This document shows positions 15,201 through 25,442 of a DNA stretch of 54,588 nucleotides, one piece after another. The notes beneath the pieces were generated by a model, which worked only from the letters and a program-made list of their open reading frames with translations, searched no databases and was not told the origin of the DNA. The DNA is from Bacteroidaceae bacterium. Its GTDB lineage: Bacteria > Bacteroidota > Bacteroidia > Bacteroidales > Bacteroidaceae. A program made the translations under genes and the position numbers. The stretch lies in contig JAFWXX010000039.1 in the NCBI GenBank assembly GCA_017522915.1, positions 1 through 54,588 on the forward strand. Reading direction: 5' to 3'. Positions within the stretch are counted from its first letter, which is position 1. Each line of letters begins with the position of its first letter.

Positions 15201-15812
15201 TTATTTCAAAAGACTCTCCTTGATGATCTTCTCAAGCCCTTCCTTTGTCATCATGCCGACCTCGGTCTTAGGATCGCCTTGCATAGGAATGAAGAGCAAT
15301 GTTGGAATAGCACTTATCTTGAATGCCTCTGCAATAGCCTTGTTGTCGTCAATGTTTACTTTATATACATAGAGCTTGCCGTCGTACTCCTTGGCAATCT
15401 CTTCCAGTGTAGGAGCAATCATCTTGCAGGGACCGCACCAATCGGCATAGAAATCAACGATTGCCGGCTTGTCGCCGAGATATTTCCATTCAGTCTGGTT
15501 GAAGTCTGCAACCTTTTTGACAAACTCGTCTGTATCAATCTTTATGCATCCGGTCTTAGCCTCGTGGCTATGTCCTTCGCATCCCTCGTGGTTTCCGCTG
15601 CATCCTTCGTGGTTGCCTTCGCATCCTTCATGGTTGCCGCTGCATCCCTCGTGGTTGCCTTCGCATCCTTCGTGGTTTCCGCTGCATCCCTCATGTTGCT
15701 CGGTGCATTCGCCGTTTTGGCTGTTGCAACTCTCTTGTTTGGCTTTGTTGCCACCGCATGACAGCATTAAAGCTGCACATAGAACGGTAAATAGAATCTT
15801 TTTCATATTCAT
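15201..15812 (-). CDS. Thioredoxin-fold lipoprotein with Cys/His heptad repeats
   Basis: This is a predicted envelope thiol-disulfide protein. From the chosen start (MNMKKILF) a lipoprotein signal ends in LMLSC, with lipid-modified C19. Residues about 37-84 are a run of 7-residue repeats of the form HEGCxGN (seven copies, alternating CSGNHEG and CEGNHEG). A complete thioredoxin domain follows, with the active site WCGPC at 125-129 and the cis-proline in SAIPTLLF. The repeat places a Cys and a His every seven residues, which suggests metal binding or a redox relay, but this is inference. An upstream Met would add 20 non-signal-like residues and is rejected. The gene stands alone between a strong terminator and the divergent ald gene. 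Confidence 0.88.
   Translation of the reverse strand: MNMKKILFTVLCAALMLSCGGNKAKQESCNSQNGECTEQHEGCSGNHEGCEGNHEGCSGNHEGCEGNHEGCSGNHEGCEGHSHEAKTGCIKIDTDEFVKKVADFNQTEWKYLGDKPAIVDFYADWCGPCKMIAPTLEEIAKEYDGKLYVYKVNIDDNKAIAEAFKISAIPTLLFIPMQGDPKTEVGMMTKEGLEKIIKESLLK
15561..15704 (-). repeat. 21-bp tandem repeats encoding HEGCxGN heptads
   Basis: About seven in-frame 21-bp units alternate between two versions, giving a 42-bp higher-order period. Neighbouring units differ mostly at third codon positions. In-frame repeats of this purity usually change copy number between strains. Confidence 0.85.
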
Positions 15813-16155
15813 AGGTTTTATTAAGTTGTCTGTATGTCTCTTGCAAATATATGCTTTTTCGCAATACCGCAAATATCTTTCCTTTAAAATTAAGATAAAA
15901 TAAGCAGTAGTGCGTGTTTAGTTAAAAAAGATTGCTTTATGATTGTTGCCTTATTGCAATGCACTGTACATCTCCACACGTTCTGTTCAATGGCACTTTT
16001 CTCCGATTTATGCTTTTTTAAGGAACAATACTTCTTTTTTCTGCATTTATTATCTACTTTTACTTAGGAGAGCATCTTGCAGTAATTTAAACGATTTTTT
16101 CTAAGGATGTTTAAACCGTTCCAAAGACAATGTTTAACTTATAAACTATACATCT

Positions 16156-17262
16156 ATGATTATCGGTGTTCCAAAAGAGATTAAGAACAATGAGAACCGT
16201 GTCGGAATGACACCCTCAGGCGTTCAGGAGATGGCCAGACGTGGTCACGTTGTATATGTGCAGGCCTCTGCAGGTGTAAACAGCGGATTCAGCGACGAAG
16301 CATATACTGCAGCAGGAGCAAAGATTCTTCCCTCGATAGAAGAGGTCTATGCCAAGGCCGATATGATTGTGAAGGTAAAGGAACCTATAGAGCGTGAGTA
16401 CAGCCTTGTCCGTAAGGGCCAGCTTGTATTTACCTATTTCCATTTTGCATCGAGCGAGCCGCTTACAAAAGCGATGATAGCGAGCGGGGCTGTCTGCTGT
16501 GCCTATGAGACAGTGGAGCGCAAGGACCGTTCATTGCCGCTGCTTGTCCCGATGTCCGAAGTCGCCGGCCGGATGGCAACGCAAGAGGGGTGTTACTTTC
16601 TTGAGCGTCCGCGCGGAGGCAAGGGCAAGCTTATGGGTGGCGTGCCGGGCGTAAAGCCGGCAAAGGTCTTTGTTATAGGAGGCGGAGTAGTGGGAACTGC
16701 TGCAGCGCGTACAGCAGCCGGTATGGGTGCCGACGTGACAATATGCGATGTCTCATTGCCTCGCCTTGCCTATCTTGCCGATGTGATGCCTCGGAATGTG
16801 AAGACGCTCATGTCATCGGAGTACAACATACGAGAAGAACTCAAGAGTGCCGACCTTGTAGTGGGCTCGGTGCTCATTCCCGGTGCCAAGGCACCTAAGC
16901 TTGTCACGCGCGAGATGCTTGCGCTGATGGAACCGGGCAGCGTGCTTGTAGATGTCGCTATCGATCAGGGAGGCTGTTTTGAGACCTCACATCCTACAAC
17001 GCACGAATCCCCTGTCTATTATGTCGATGACATTCTTCATTACTGCGTTGCAAATATTCCAGGAGCCGTGCCATATACATCGACGCTGGCACTTACCAAT
17101 GCAACATTGCCGTATGCACTGCAGCTTGCCAGCAAAGGGTGGCGCAAGGCCTGTGCCGATAACGAGGAGCTCCGCAAGGGCTTGAATGTAGTAGAAGGCA
17201 AAGTGGTATATAAAGAGGTTGCCGAGGCATGGGGGCTGCCATTTGAGGAACTGGAGCTATAA
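16156..17262 (+). CDS. ald: Alanine dehydrogenase
   Basis: Ald converts L-alanine and NAD+ to pyruvate, ammonia and NADH, reversibly, in the cytosol. The 368-residue protein opens with MIIGVPKEIKNNENRVGMTPSG (quoted as MIIGVPKEIKNNENR and VGMTP), the family N-terminus. It has VKVKEP with the substrate Lys near 74, FTYFHFA with the catalytic His near 95, the Rossmann motif VIGGGVVGTAAARTAAGMGA near 170-190 and DVAIDQGGC with the catalytic Asp near 270. The length is normal. It lies on the same strand as tnaA, 150 bp upstream, with a degenerate inverted repeat between them, so separate transcription is likely. Confidence 0.95.
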   Translation: MIIGVPKEIKNNENRVGMTPSGVQEMARRGHVVYVQASAGVNSGFSDEAYTAAGAKILPSIEEVYAKADMIVKVKEPIEREYSLVRKGQLVFTYFHFASSEPLTKAMIASGAVCCAYETVERKDRSLPLLVPMSEVAGRMATQEGCYFLERPRGGKGKLMGGVPGVKPAKVFVIGGGVVGTAAARTAAGMGADVTICDVSLPRLAYLADVMPRNVKTLMSSEYNIREELKSADLVVGSVLIPGAKAPKLVTREMLALMEPGSVLVDVAIDQGGCFETSHPTTHESPVYYVDDILHYCVANIPGAVPYTSTLALTNATLPYALQLASKGWRKACADNEELRKGLNVVEGKVVYKEVAEAWGLPFEELEL

Positions 17263-17303
17263 TGTTGCTGCAAAAATAAACGATAATATAGATGTAGAAC
17301 CAA

Positions 17304-17367
17304 AGCTGTCTGTCATCTCGAACCTTGTGTGAGAGATCTCGTTATTTGATGTTTTAGGTCGGCAGCT
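17304..17367. repeat. Degenerate palindromic intergenic repeat (CTGTCATYTCGA type)
   Basis: AGCTG (17304-17308) and CAGCT (17363-17367) bound a segment containing CTGTCATCTCGA and GAGAGATCTCG. The reverse complement TCGARATGACAG also occurs in the structured element near 22734-22747. This matches the general look of dispersed small palindromic repeats in Bacteroidota intergenic DNA. Confidence 0.45.
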
Positions 17368-17412
17368 ATATTATTGCCAAAATATAAATACTAACCAATA
17401 ATATTCTTTACT

Positions 17413-18792
17413 ATGGAACTGCCTTTTGCTGAATCTTGGAAAATCAAGATGGTTGAACCAATCCGTAAAAGTACCCGTGAAGAGAGGGAACGCTGGATGA
17501 AGGAGGCCGATTACAATCTGTTCCAACTTAAATCGGAACAGGTATATATCGATTGTCTTACCGATTCCGGTACAGGTGCTATGAGCGACCGCCAGTGGGC
17601 CGCTATGATGATGGGCGACGAGAGTTATGCCGGCTCCTCTTCTTTCTTCCAGCTGAAAGAGACCATTGAACGTCTCACAGGCTTTGCCTATGTTATCCCA
17701 ACCCATCAGGGACGTGCTGCCGAGAATGTACTCTTCAGTCATCTTGTGTGTGCCGGTGCTGTCGTTCCCGGAAACTCACACTTCGACACAACTAAAGGAC
17801 ACATCGAAAGCCGCAAGGCTGTTGCGTTGGACTGCACTATCGATGAGGCTAAAAATACCCAGCTCGAAATACCTTTCAAGGGCAATGTCGATGCCAAGAA
17901 ACTGGAAACTGCTCTGCAACAGCATGGCGACAAGATTCCTTTCATCATCGTTACAATTACAAATAACACGGCAGGCGGACAGCCTGTGTCAATGCAGAAT
18001 TTGCGCGAGGTGCGTGCTCTGGCCGACAAATATGGCAAGCGTGTAATTTATGATTCTGCAAGGTTTGTCGAGAATGCCTATTTCATAAAGACACGTGAAG
18101 AGGGGTATGCCGGCAAGAGTATCAAGGAGATTGTCAGAGAGATGTTTTCTCTTGCCGACGGCATGACAATGTCTTCGAAGAAAGACGGTCTTGTGAACAT
18201 GGGCGGTTTCATAGCTACACGTCACGAGGATTGGTACGAAGGAGCCAAGAAGTTCTGTATTCCTTTTGAGGGATACCTCACCTATGGTGGCATGAACGGT
18301 CGCGATATGGCGGCACTGGCTGTAGGCCTTGAAGAGAATACGGAATTCGATAATATCGAGACACGTATCCGTCAGGTGCAGTATCTGGCAGCCCGTTTGG
18401 ATGAGTTCGGCATTCCTTATCAGCGTCCGGTAGGCGGCCACGCGCTCTTTATTGATGCCGACCGTGTACTCTCGCATGTGCCTAAGGAGGAGTTCCCAGC
18501 GCAGACATTGGCTATAGAGCTTTATCTCGAAGCCGGTATTCGCGGCTGCGAAATAGGCTATATCCTCGCCGACCGCGACCCTGTCACTCGCGAGAACCGC
18601 TTCGGTGGTCTCGACTTGCTGCGCCTCTGCATCGCGCGCCGTGTATATACCAATAACCATATGGATGTTATAGCTGTTGCACTGAAAAATGTGTACGACC
18701 GCCGCGACAGTATCAGACATGGAGTCAAGATTGTCTGGGAGACTGAGCTTATGCGCCACTTCACAGTGAAGCTTGCACGTGTCGAGGAGTAA
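17413..18792 (+). CDS. tnaA: Tryptophanase (tryptophan indole-lyase)
   Basis: TnaA is a PLP enzyme that splits L-tryptophan into indole, pyruvate and ammonia. The 459-residue protein begins MELPFAESWKIKMVEPIRKS, the form seen in Bacteroides tryptophanases. It has LTDSGTGAMSDRQWA, PTHQGRAAEN (PLP phosphate region), NTAGGQPVS, YDSARFVENAYF and the PLP lysine in TMSSKKDGLVNMGG near 255-260. The related tyrosine phenol-lyase shares most of these motifs; overall sequence and start favour tryptophanase. There is no visible TnaC-like leader peptide. The gene ends in its own terminator, so indole production is probably set by a separate promoter in the 150-bp upstream gap. Confidence 0.9.
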   Translation: MELPFAESWKIKMVEPIRKSTREERERWMKEADYNLFQLKSEQVYIDCLTDSGTGAMSDRQWAAMMMGDESYAGSSSFFQLKETIERLTGFAYVIPTHQGRAAENVLFSHLVCAGAVVPGNSHFDTTKGHIESRKAVALDCTIDEAKNTQLEIPFKGNVDAKKLETALQQHGDKIPFIIVTITNNTAGGQPVSMQNLREVRALADKYGKRVIYDSARFVENAYFIKTREEGYAGKSIKEIVREMFSLADGMTMSSKKDGLVNMGGFIATRHEDWYEGAKKFCIPFEGYLTYGGMNGRDMAALAVGLEENTEFDNIETRIRQVQYLAARLDEFGIPYQRPVGGHALFIDADRVLSHVPKEEFPAQTLAIELYLEAGIRGCEIGYILADRDPVTRENRFGGLDLLRLCIARRVYTNNHMDVIAVALKNVYDRRDSIRHGVKIVWETELMRHFTVKLARVEE

Positions 18793-18821
18793 GCCGCTTG
18801 TAAATGCAGTCTGCTAAAAAT

Positions 18822-18882
18822 AACTTAGGATAACTATAAGCTACAATCTATTGGATAGTGCGTAGTTATCTTAAGTTGTTTT
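18822..18882 (+). terminator. Terminator after tnaA
   Basis: A 15-bp arm (18822-18836, AACTTAGGATAACTA) pairs with 18863-18877 (one wobble), with a small inner hairpin CTAT-TGG-ATAG, followed by GTTTTTAA. It lies 30 bp after the tnaA stop. Confidence 0.7.
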
Positions 18883-20540
<1,658 letters not shown>

Positions 20541-20581
20541 TTGAACAGAAGTTTAACAGATACAAAATAAGCAAGCAAAAC

Positions 20582-20920
20582 ATCAAGAAGACACGACTGA
20601 TTATAACGCTAATTATTGCATTTGCCGCCGTATGCGGTTTTGCACAGGAGAATTCTTCTGCAGTACGCTTCGAACGCAGAGATTCAATCCTTGAAACATT
20701 GGACCTTGACAAAAGAGTATTTTCAATAGCAGGCAATATGTATTTTCCACCTGCCGAATTCTATTGGAACGATACTTTGTATTACATGGACAGGTCACCG
20801 CTTGCTTATATAAACGAGAAAGAGTTTTTGGGTATATATGACCTCACCGGCCGCAGGATTGATGAGATAACCGTTCCCGGTATCTACATTGTCGACGGCA
20901 AGAAAGTTCTTTTCAAGTAA
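20582..20920 (+). pseudogene. Small secreted protein with T9SS-like C-terminus, start codon ATC
   Basis: Reading from 20582 gives I/M-KKTRLIITLIIAFAAVCGFA, a clean signal peptide (described here as KKTRLIITL, IIAFAAVC, GFA/QENSS), then about 90 residues to a stop. The codon in the initiator position is ATC, where ATG would be expected, and the frame has no ATG, GTG or TTG until TTG at 20699, inside the mature part. The C-terminus YDLTGRRIDEITVPGIYIVDGKKVLFK, in pieces YDLTGRRIDE and PGIYIVDGKKVLFK, resembles a short T9SS type A sorting tail. Either the start was lost by a G-to-C change, giving a recent pseudogene, or the rare ATC initiator is used. No enzymatic domain is seen. It follows eno and precedes a strong terminator. 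Confidence 0.6.
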
Positions 20921-20945
20921 CAAAAGGTATTCAACTCCTATATCA

Positions 20946-21004
20946 GTAGCCAATAAGTGACATGAATCCCGAAATTTTCGGGATTCATGTCACTTATTGG
21001 CTAC
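20946..21004. terminator. Bidirectional terminator with 29-bp perfect arms
   Basis: Arms 20946-20974 and 20976-21004 are perfect inverted copies around a single T. The hairpin tip is CCCGAAATTTTCGGG. It sits between the plus-strand eno unit and the minus-strand PDZ gene (stop at 21021), 25 bp and 16 bp away. There is no long T-run on either side. Confidence 0.75.
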
Positions 21005-21020
21005 CGTCGTTAATTGTAAG

Positions 21021-22511
21021 TCATAAATCCACTAAATTTTCAAAACATTTAAAATTAATATTTGCCCCTTCGAATGTACCGAGCGTGAGCGGGTCATAGC
21101 TCAACTGACCTTTCAATACAATAGTCTCATCTCCTCTCTTAATAGTGTATTTGGTCTTGGGGTTATGGAGCGGTGACTTGTAATTGTTAATTCTTATTCC
21201 TTTTGTTATGGTATTAGGATTGCATATCATAGTTTCATCACTCCAGATGTTAACATCATAAGAAGTGTTTAATTTGCCATTGCTATATCGCGGCCATGTT
21301 ATGATGTATGGAATTTCTGAGCACCGTATTTTGGGGTCGAATTCAAGGTAACTGCCGGCGCTCATGGTAATTTTGAAACTTTTGTTTCCGTTAACTTTCG
21401 TGATTATGTCACCCTTTCTCAGTCCAAGACGGTCGGCATTGCTGCCCGGAACCACCTCCGATGCAACGATTGCGGAATTTTCGTCATATGGTTTAAATAT
21501 AGCTCCGCACATTGCAAAGGAATAGCGGCACAGAGTCTGCGGCTGGGTAAACGGAAATGTGTTGTTTCTGGCAACCTGCATATAAATGTCAACAATCTGC
21601 GACTCTCTGTTCGTGATGTTCTGCGAGTACTTTATTTGCCATAGAATAGGGGCGGTCTTTTGGCCGGGGGCATTCAGCTTCTTTGCATCGAGAACCGTAA
21701 TCTCAAGATTGATATTGGAGTTCGTTGTTGTTTGGGTGTAGCCTTCGGTACGCTTTTCCCGGTTACGTTGTTTTATTACATAGGAGGTGGAGCGTGTGAT
21801 GTAGTTGTAGACAGGCTGTACGAAACTGCCTTCGTTGACTACTTGTGTGGTTGGCGGGACATAAGTGCTCGAAATGGACTCTTCGGCCGACCTTGCAAGA
21901 CATACTATAAGGTCGGGGTTCTCCTCATCCCGCTGATAACGTGAAAATAGCCCCGATTTGCAGAATGTCTCAAGAATCTTCTTGTCTACCAGCGGGTCGT
22001 CCCCTGTTACCATAATGTCGTATGTATAATAGTTCTGGAAATCCACTTCGCTGTCGCAGAAAATACGTATTGCATCTTGAAATTCCTTGTTGTTTATTTT
22101 TGTGCGATGTGAAATGTTTGACAATGTACGGATTATTTTTAGGTCACCATAGCCGTTCAGGTTGTTCTTTTGCCTGATTTTTATTTTATAAACCCAGTCT
22201 CCCTTGTCGTATTTGCGCACAACATCCAGTTCCAGTTCTTCTGATTGAGCGCACAGTTCCTTGAATGCATCGTGTCCCATTCCCATGACATCGGTTCCGT
22301 TTACGGCTACAATTACGTCCATCAACCCCAATCTCGGACCGTCGGGCTCGTTTAGGTTATCGTAGAAGTAGCCATTGAACAGGTCGGTTACGATTGGTAA
22401 TCCGTTATAGAATTTTGACGAGTATTGTACCTCGAACGGGAGTACATATTCGGCTCTTGCCACATTTGAAAGTACAATAACCATAAGGAGTGTACAAATG
22501 AGTCTTTTCAT
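21021..22511 (-). CDS. Secreted PDZ-domain protein of unknown function
   Basis: This 496-residue protein has a signal peptide (cleavage after NVARA, before EYVLP). Two PDZ-like segments are visible: RLGLMDVIVAVNGTDVMGMG near 60-80 and ADRLGLRKGDIITKVNGNKS near 360-380. Between them lies a region around 135-330 (IFCDSEVDFQNYYTYDIMVTGDDPLVD, then PDLIVCLARSAEESISSTYVPP) that resembles the DUF4136-type fold of outer-membrane-associated Bacteroidota proteins. No protease residues are recognised, so it is more likely a binding or scaffold protein than a HtrA enzyme. It is preceded by a roughly 390-bp gap holding a nested inverted-repeat element and is transcribed away from it. Confidence 0.7.
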   Translation of the reverse strand: MKRLICTLLMVIVLSNVARAEYVLPFEVQYSSKFYNGLPIVTDLFNGYFYDNLNEPDGPRLGLMDVIVAVNGTDVMGMGHDAFKELCAQSEELELDVVRKYDKGDWVYKIKIRQKNNLNGYGDLKIIRTLSNISHRTKINNKEFQDAIRIFCDSEVDFQNYYTYDIMVTGDDPLVDKKILETFCKSGLFSRYQRDEENPDLIVCLARSAEESISSTYVPPTTQVVNEGSFVQPVYNYITRSTSYVIKQRNREKRTEGYTQTTTNSNINLEITVLDAKKLNAPGQKTAPILWQIKYSQNITNRESQIVDIYMQVARNNTFPFTQPQTLCRYSFAMCGAIFKPYDENSAIVASEVVPGSNADRLGLRKGDIITKVNGNKSFKITMSAGSYLEFDPKIRCSEIPYIITWPRYSNGKLNTSYDVNIWSDETMICNPNTITKGIRINNYKSPLHNPKTKYTIKRGDETIVLKGQLSYDPLTLGTFEGANINFKCFENLVDL

Positions 22512-22897
22512 ATCATACGTGTTTTATATAATGTCTCCTACTCACTTTACGGCTTTTCGGTTACTCCGTAGTACCTTGATGTTCCGGGGTTGTACGCACA
22601 AAAAACGCGGTACTTTCAGTGTATCCGCATTTCGAGGTGTTTGGCGTAACCTACCGACAGAATAACCGAAAGCCCGCGCTAATATGCACGAGCATTCCTG
22701 CAGTATTCTTGTCGGTATTCATTAGTCGCCAAACTCTCGAAATGACAGAATAAAGCTAAAACGCTTTTTTATATGTCTGTTTTGTGCGTATTGATTATAC
22801 GCGATGTTTCATAGGCATTGGTTTTAATGTTTTCACAATGGAGTATATTGATTCTGTCTGTTTACATCCGCTGTTATTCGCGTATGGTGTATTGTAT
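22512..22897. other. Intergenic region with nested inverted-repeat element
   Basis: No gene is seen in these 386 bp. Three sets of inverted arms nest inside each other: GTACGCACAAAA (22592-22603) with TTTTGTGCGTAT (22780-22791); CATTTCGAGGTGTTTGGCG (22628-22646) with CGCCAAACTCTCGAAATG (22727-22744); and TACCGACAGAAT (22652-22663) with ATTCTTGTCGGTA (22705-22717). A small central hairpin ATGC-ACGA-GCAT lies at the tip. CTTTTCGGTTA (22553-22563) can alternatively pair with TAACCGAAAG (22663-22672). Confidence 0.65.
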
Positions 22898-25402
22898 TTA
22901 GTCGTTGTTCATCTCCTTTATATCGACTTCGCTCTCCTTTGATTCGCCCAGCAGGTGCTTGCTGAAGAAGTCGGCCATCTTCCAGAAGAAATATTCGTCT
23001 TTAGTTTCAAAGCCGTGTCTGTCACCGGGGAGTATGAGCATCTCGAAACGTTTGTTTGCACGTATCAGCGCATCGACGACGCGTGTGGTGTTTGCCGGGT
23101 GAACATTGTTGTCCATATCACCGGTAACGAGCAATAGATGCCCTTTCAGGCGGCTTGCAAGTTCTTGATTAGTGCTTATATTGTATGAAAATGTGGTGTC
23201 ACGCTCGACAATGCCCTCTTTGTTTGTCTTCTCCTTTATGTTCTCCTTTATGCCGTGGTGCTTCTCGCTCCACCAGTTGTTGTAGATGCGGTTGTCGTGG
23301 TTACCTGCACATGATACTGCCGCCTTGAAGAAATCGTTGTAGGTGAGTATGGCTGCTGTTGACATGAATCCTCCGCCGGAGTGCCCGTGTATGCCAACAT
23401 TGTTGCCGTCGATGAAACTGTGGCGTGCGATGAGCTGCTGTGCGGCAACCTTCTTGTCGGCAAGGCCATAGTCGCGCAAATTGCCGTAACCGAAGTTATG
23501 GTACCACTTAGAACGGTTGGGGTGTCCGCCGCGGTTGCCTATTGTGATTACTACGAATCCCATCTGGGCAAGGCGATCAATACGGTTCATGCCGCTCGAC
23601 CAGCTCTCGTTGACGGCTTCGGTCTGCGGGCCCGGATACACATACTCTATAAGAGGATAACACTTTGTGGAGTCGAAGTCGAAAGGCTTGTACATCACTC
23701 CATAAAGGTCGGTAATGCCGTCGGCTGCCTTTACCTTGAAACGCTCAGGATATTTGTATCCTGCTGCGAACAGCTGTGACAGGTCGGCCTTTCCGAGCTC
23801 AACACTCTTCTTGCCCTGTTTGCTGTAAACATAGTTCACCGGTGCTGTGTCAACGCGTGATGCTGTGACAACGAATGCCTCGCCGTTATCGGCAACCGAA
23901 TAGTTGCTGATGTTCATGTCGGTATCGTCTATCTGCTTGAGGCCGCTGCCGTCGAAGTTTATGCAGAACAGGTGCATGTAGTAGGGGTTCTCCTCCTTGT
24001 TGTATCCGCATGCGGTGAAGTATATCTTCTTCTCTTTTTCGTTAACGGCAACGATGCTTTCTACATGGTAGGCTCCGTCAGTGATTGCATTCACCAGTGT
24101 TCCGTCGGCATTGTACAGGTAGAGCATTGCCCAGCCGGTACGTTCCGACCACTGTATGAACTGCTTGCCACCATTAATAAGACGTATCTGCTTGCTCTCG
24201 ATGCTTGTGTTCATCTCCTCGCGTAGAATAGTCTTTGCGGTATCGCAGTCGAGCGATACGTAGCATACTTCAATCTTCTTCATATCGCGGCTTATGCGCT
24301 CGAAGTAGAAGCCGTTGTTGTCGCCCAGCCAGATGCTCTTGCGCGGGTTGTCGTAGCGTGTGGCGTGTGTTCCGGGTTTGCTGAACAGCCCTAAACGCTG
24401 CTGCTTGAACTGTGACACGTCAATCATGCGGCTTGTCTTCTTTTCGAAGTCGAAGAGCTCCATTGTTGTCACCGGAGTCTCCTCGCCCGGCATCTGATAG
24501 TAATATGTTTCCAGCTTTGGGCGCGGATTGCTCAGTGAGTTTATCACCCACATTTTCGATAATATCGAGTCGGCACGGTGTGTCATTACAAAGTGGCGTG
24601 AGTCGGGGCTCCATAATGCATATACACGGAAACGCTTTGTGCTGTCGGGCTTCTCGTCCAGCGAGTGGCGCGCGTAGCATCGGTTGGGGGTGCCCCCAAA
24701 AGTGAGCTGATGTTCTACGATTGTGCTGTCCTTGTCCCATATACGCAGCTTGTCAAGGTCCTCCATTGACATGTACCATAGGTTGTAGTTCTTCTCGTAT
24801 ATAGCGAACTTGCCATCGGGGGAAACATTCGCCCAGCTGGGGTAGTTGGGGTAGAGGTCGTCAATTTCGTCCTTTGTGCGCTCAAGAAGGTCTCCTGTCT
24901 TTATGTCATACTCGAAATAGAACGTCTTGTTCATCTTCTTTCCCTTGTTCTCCTTTATCTTTGTGCTGTCGTTGCGCTCATGACGAGGAAGCTCTTTGGG
25001 AACCTCCTTCTTCGAAGCGACATCGAAACGCACATAGCGGCCTTCGCGTATTGTGCGGTTGATGTTTATCGGCGCATGCTGTGCATCGTACGGGTCACCG
25101 GTGCGCAGAGTAATCTCCTTTGCCATTCGGTCCATGTCCCATAGTTCGCGTTTTGTGCCTTTAACAGCATCAACAATGTAGTACTTTGTACCTTCGGTAT
25201 CTTTCCATGAATAGATGAACTGCTTTCCGTCGGCAAACCATACAGGCTGCACCCTTGTCTGCTTCACCATTCTTGAAATCTTGTTCGGCGAGAACCTCTC
25301 GGCAAGCGCGTAGTTAGGCTTTACCATGTTCCCGTTCTGTGCGTTGCCATTTGCTGCTGCAAACAGCAAAGGCAGAGCCAAAAGCAATAGTAGTCTTCTC
25401 AT
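22898..25402 (-). CDS. S9B/DPP-IV-type prolyl oligopeptidase, exported
   Basis: This 834-residue serine peptidase probably removes dipeptides or cuts after proline or alanine in peptides outside the cytoplasm. It has a signal peptide (LLLLLALPLLFAAANGNA), a long DPPIV-N beta-propeller (about 40-540), and a C-terminal alpha/beta hydrolase domain. The nucleophile is in GIHGHSGGGFMS near 675, the acid in TGDMDNNVHP near 768 and the His in DRHGFE near 802. Two extra inserts (NDSTKIKENKGKKMNK near 130, and NIKEKTNKEGIVERD near 725) are family-variable. It ends 40 bp downstream... on the minus strand it follows sdaA with a 40-bp gap, so serine dehydratase and this peptidase may be co-transcribed, consistent with peptide use as carbon source. 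Confidence 0.93.
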   Translation of the reverse strand: MRRLLLLLALPLLFAAANGNAQNGNMVKPNYALAERFSPNKISRMVKQTRVQPVWFADGKQFIYSWKDTEGTKYYIVDAVKGTKRELWDMDRMAKEITLRTGDPYDAQHAPININRTIREGRYVRFDVASKKEVPKELPRHERNDSTKIKENKGKKMNKTFYFEYDIKTGDLLERTKDEIDDLYPNYPSWANVSPDGKFAIYEKNYNLWYMSMEDLDKLRIWDKDSTIVEHQLTFGGTPNRCYARHSLDEKPDSTKRFRVYALWSPDSRHFVMTHRADSILSKMWVINSLSNPRPKLETYYYQMPGEETPVTTMELFDFEKKTSRMIDVSQFKQQRLGLFSKPGTHATRYDNPRKSIWLGDNNGFYFERISRDMKKIEVCYVSLDCDTAKTILREEMNTSIESKQIRLINGGKQFIQWSERTGWAMLYLYNADGTLVNAITDGAYHVESIVAVNEKEKKIYFTACGYNKEENPYYMHLFCINFDGSGLKQIDDTDMNISNYSVADNGEAFVVTASRVDTAPVNYVYSKQGKKSVELGKADLSQLFAAGYKYPERFKVKAADGITDLYGVMYKPFDFDSTKCYPLIEYVYPGPQTEAVNESWSSGMNRIDRLAQMGFVVITIGNRGGHPNRSKWYHNFGYGNLRDYGLADKKVAAQQLIARHSFIDGNNVGIHGHSGGGFMSTAAILTYNDFFKAAVSCAGNHDNRIYNNWWSEKHHGIKENIKEKTNKEGIVERDTTFSYNISTNQELASRLKGHLLLVTGDMDNNVHPANTTRVVDALIRANKRFEMLILPGDRHGFETKDEYFFWKMADFFSKHLLGESKESEVDIKEMNND

Positions 25403-25442
25403 TATTTATAGTGTCTTGTTCCGGTTCCTGTATCCCAAAGGC

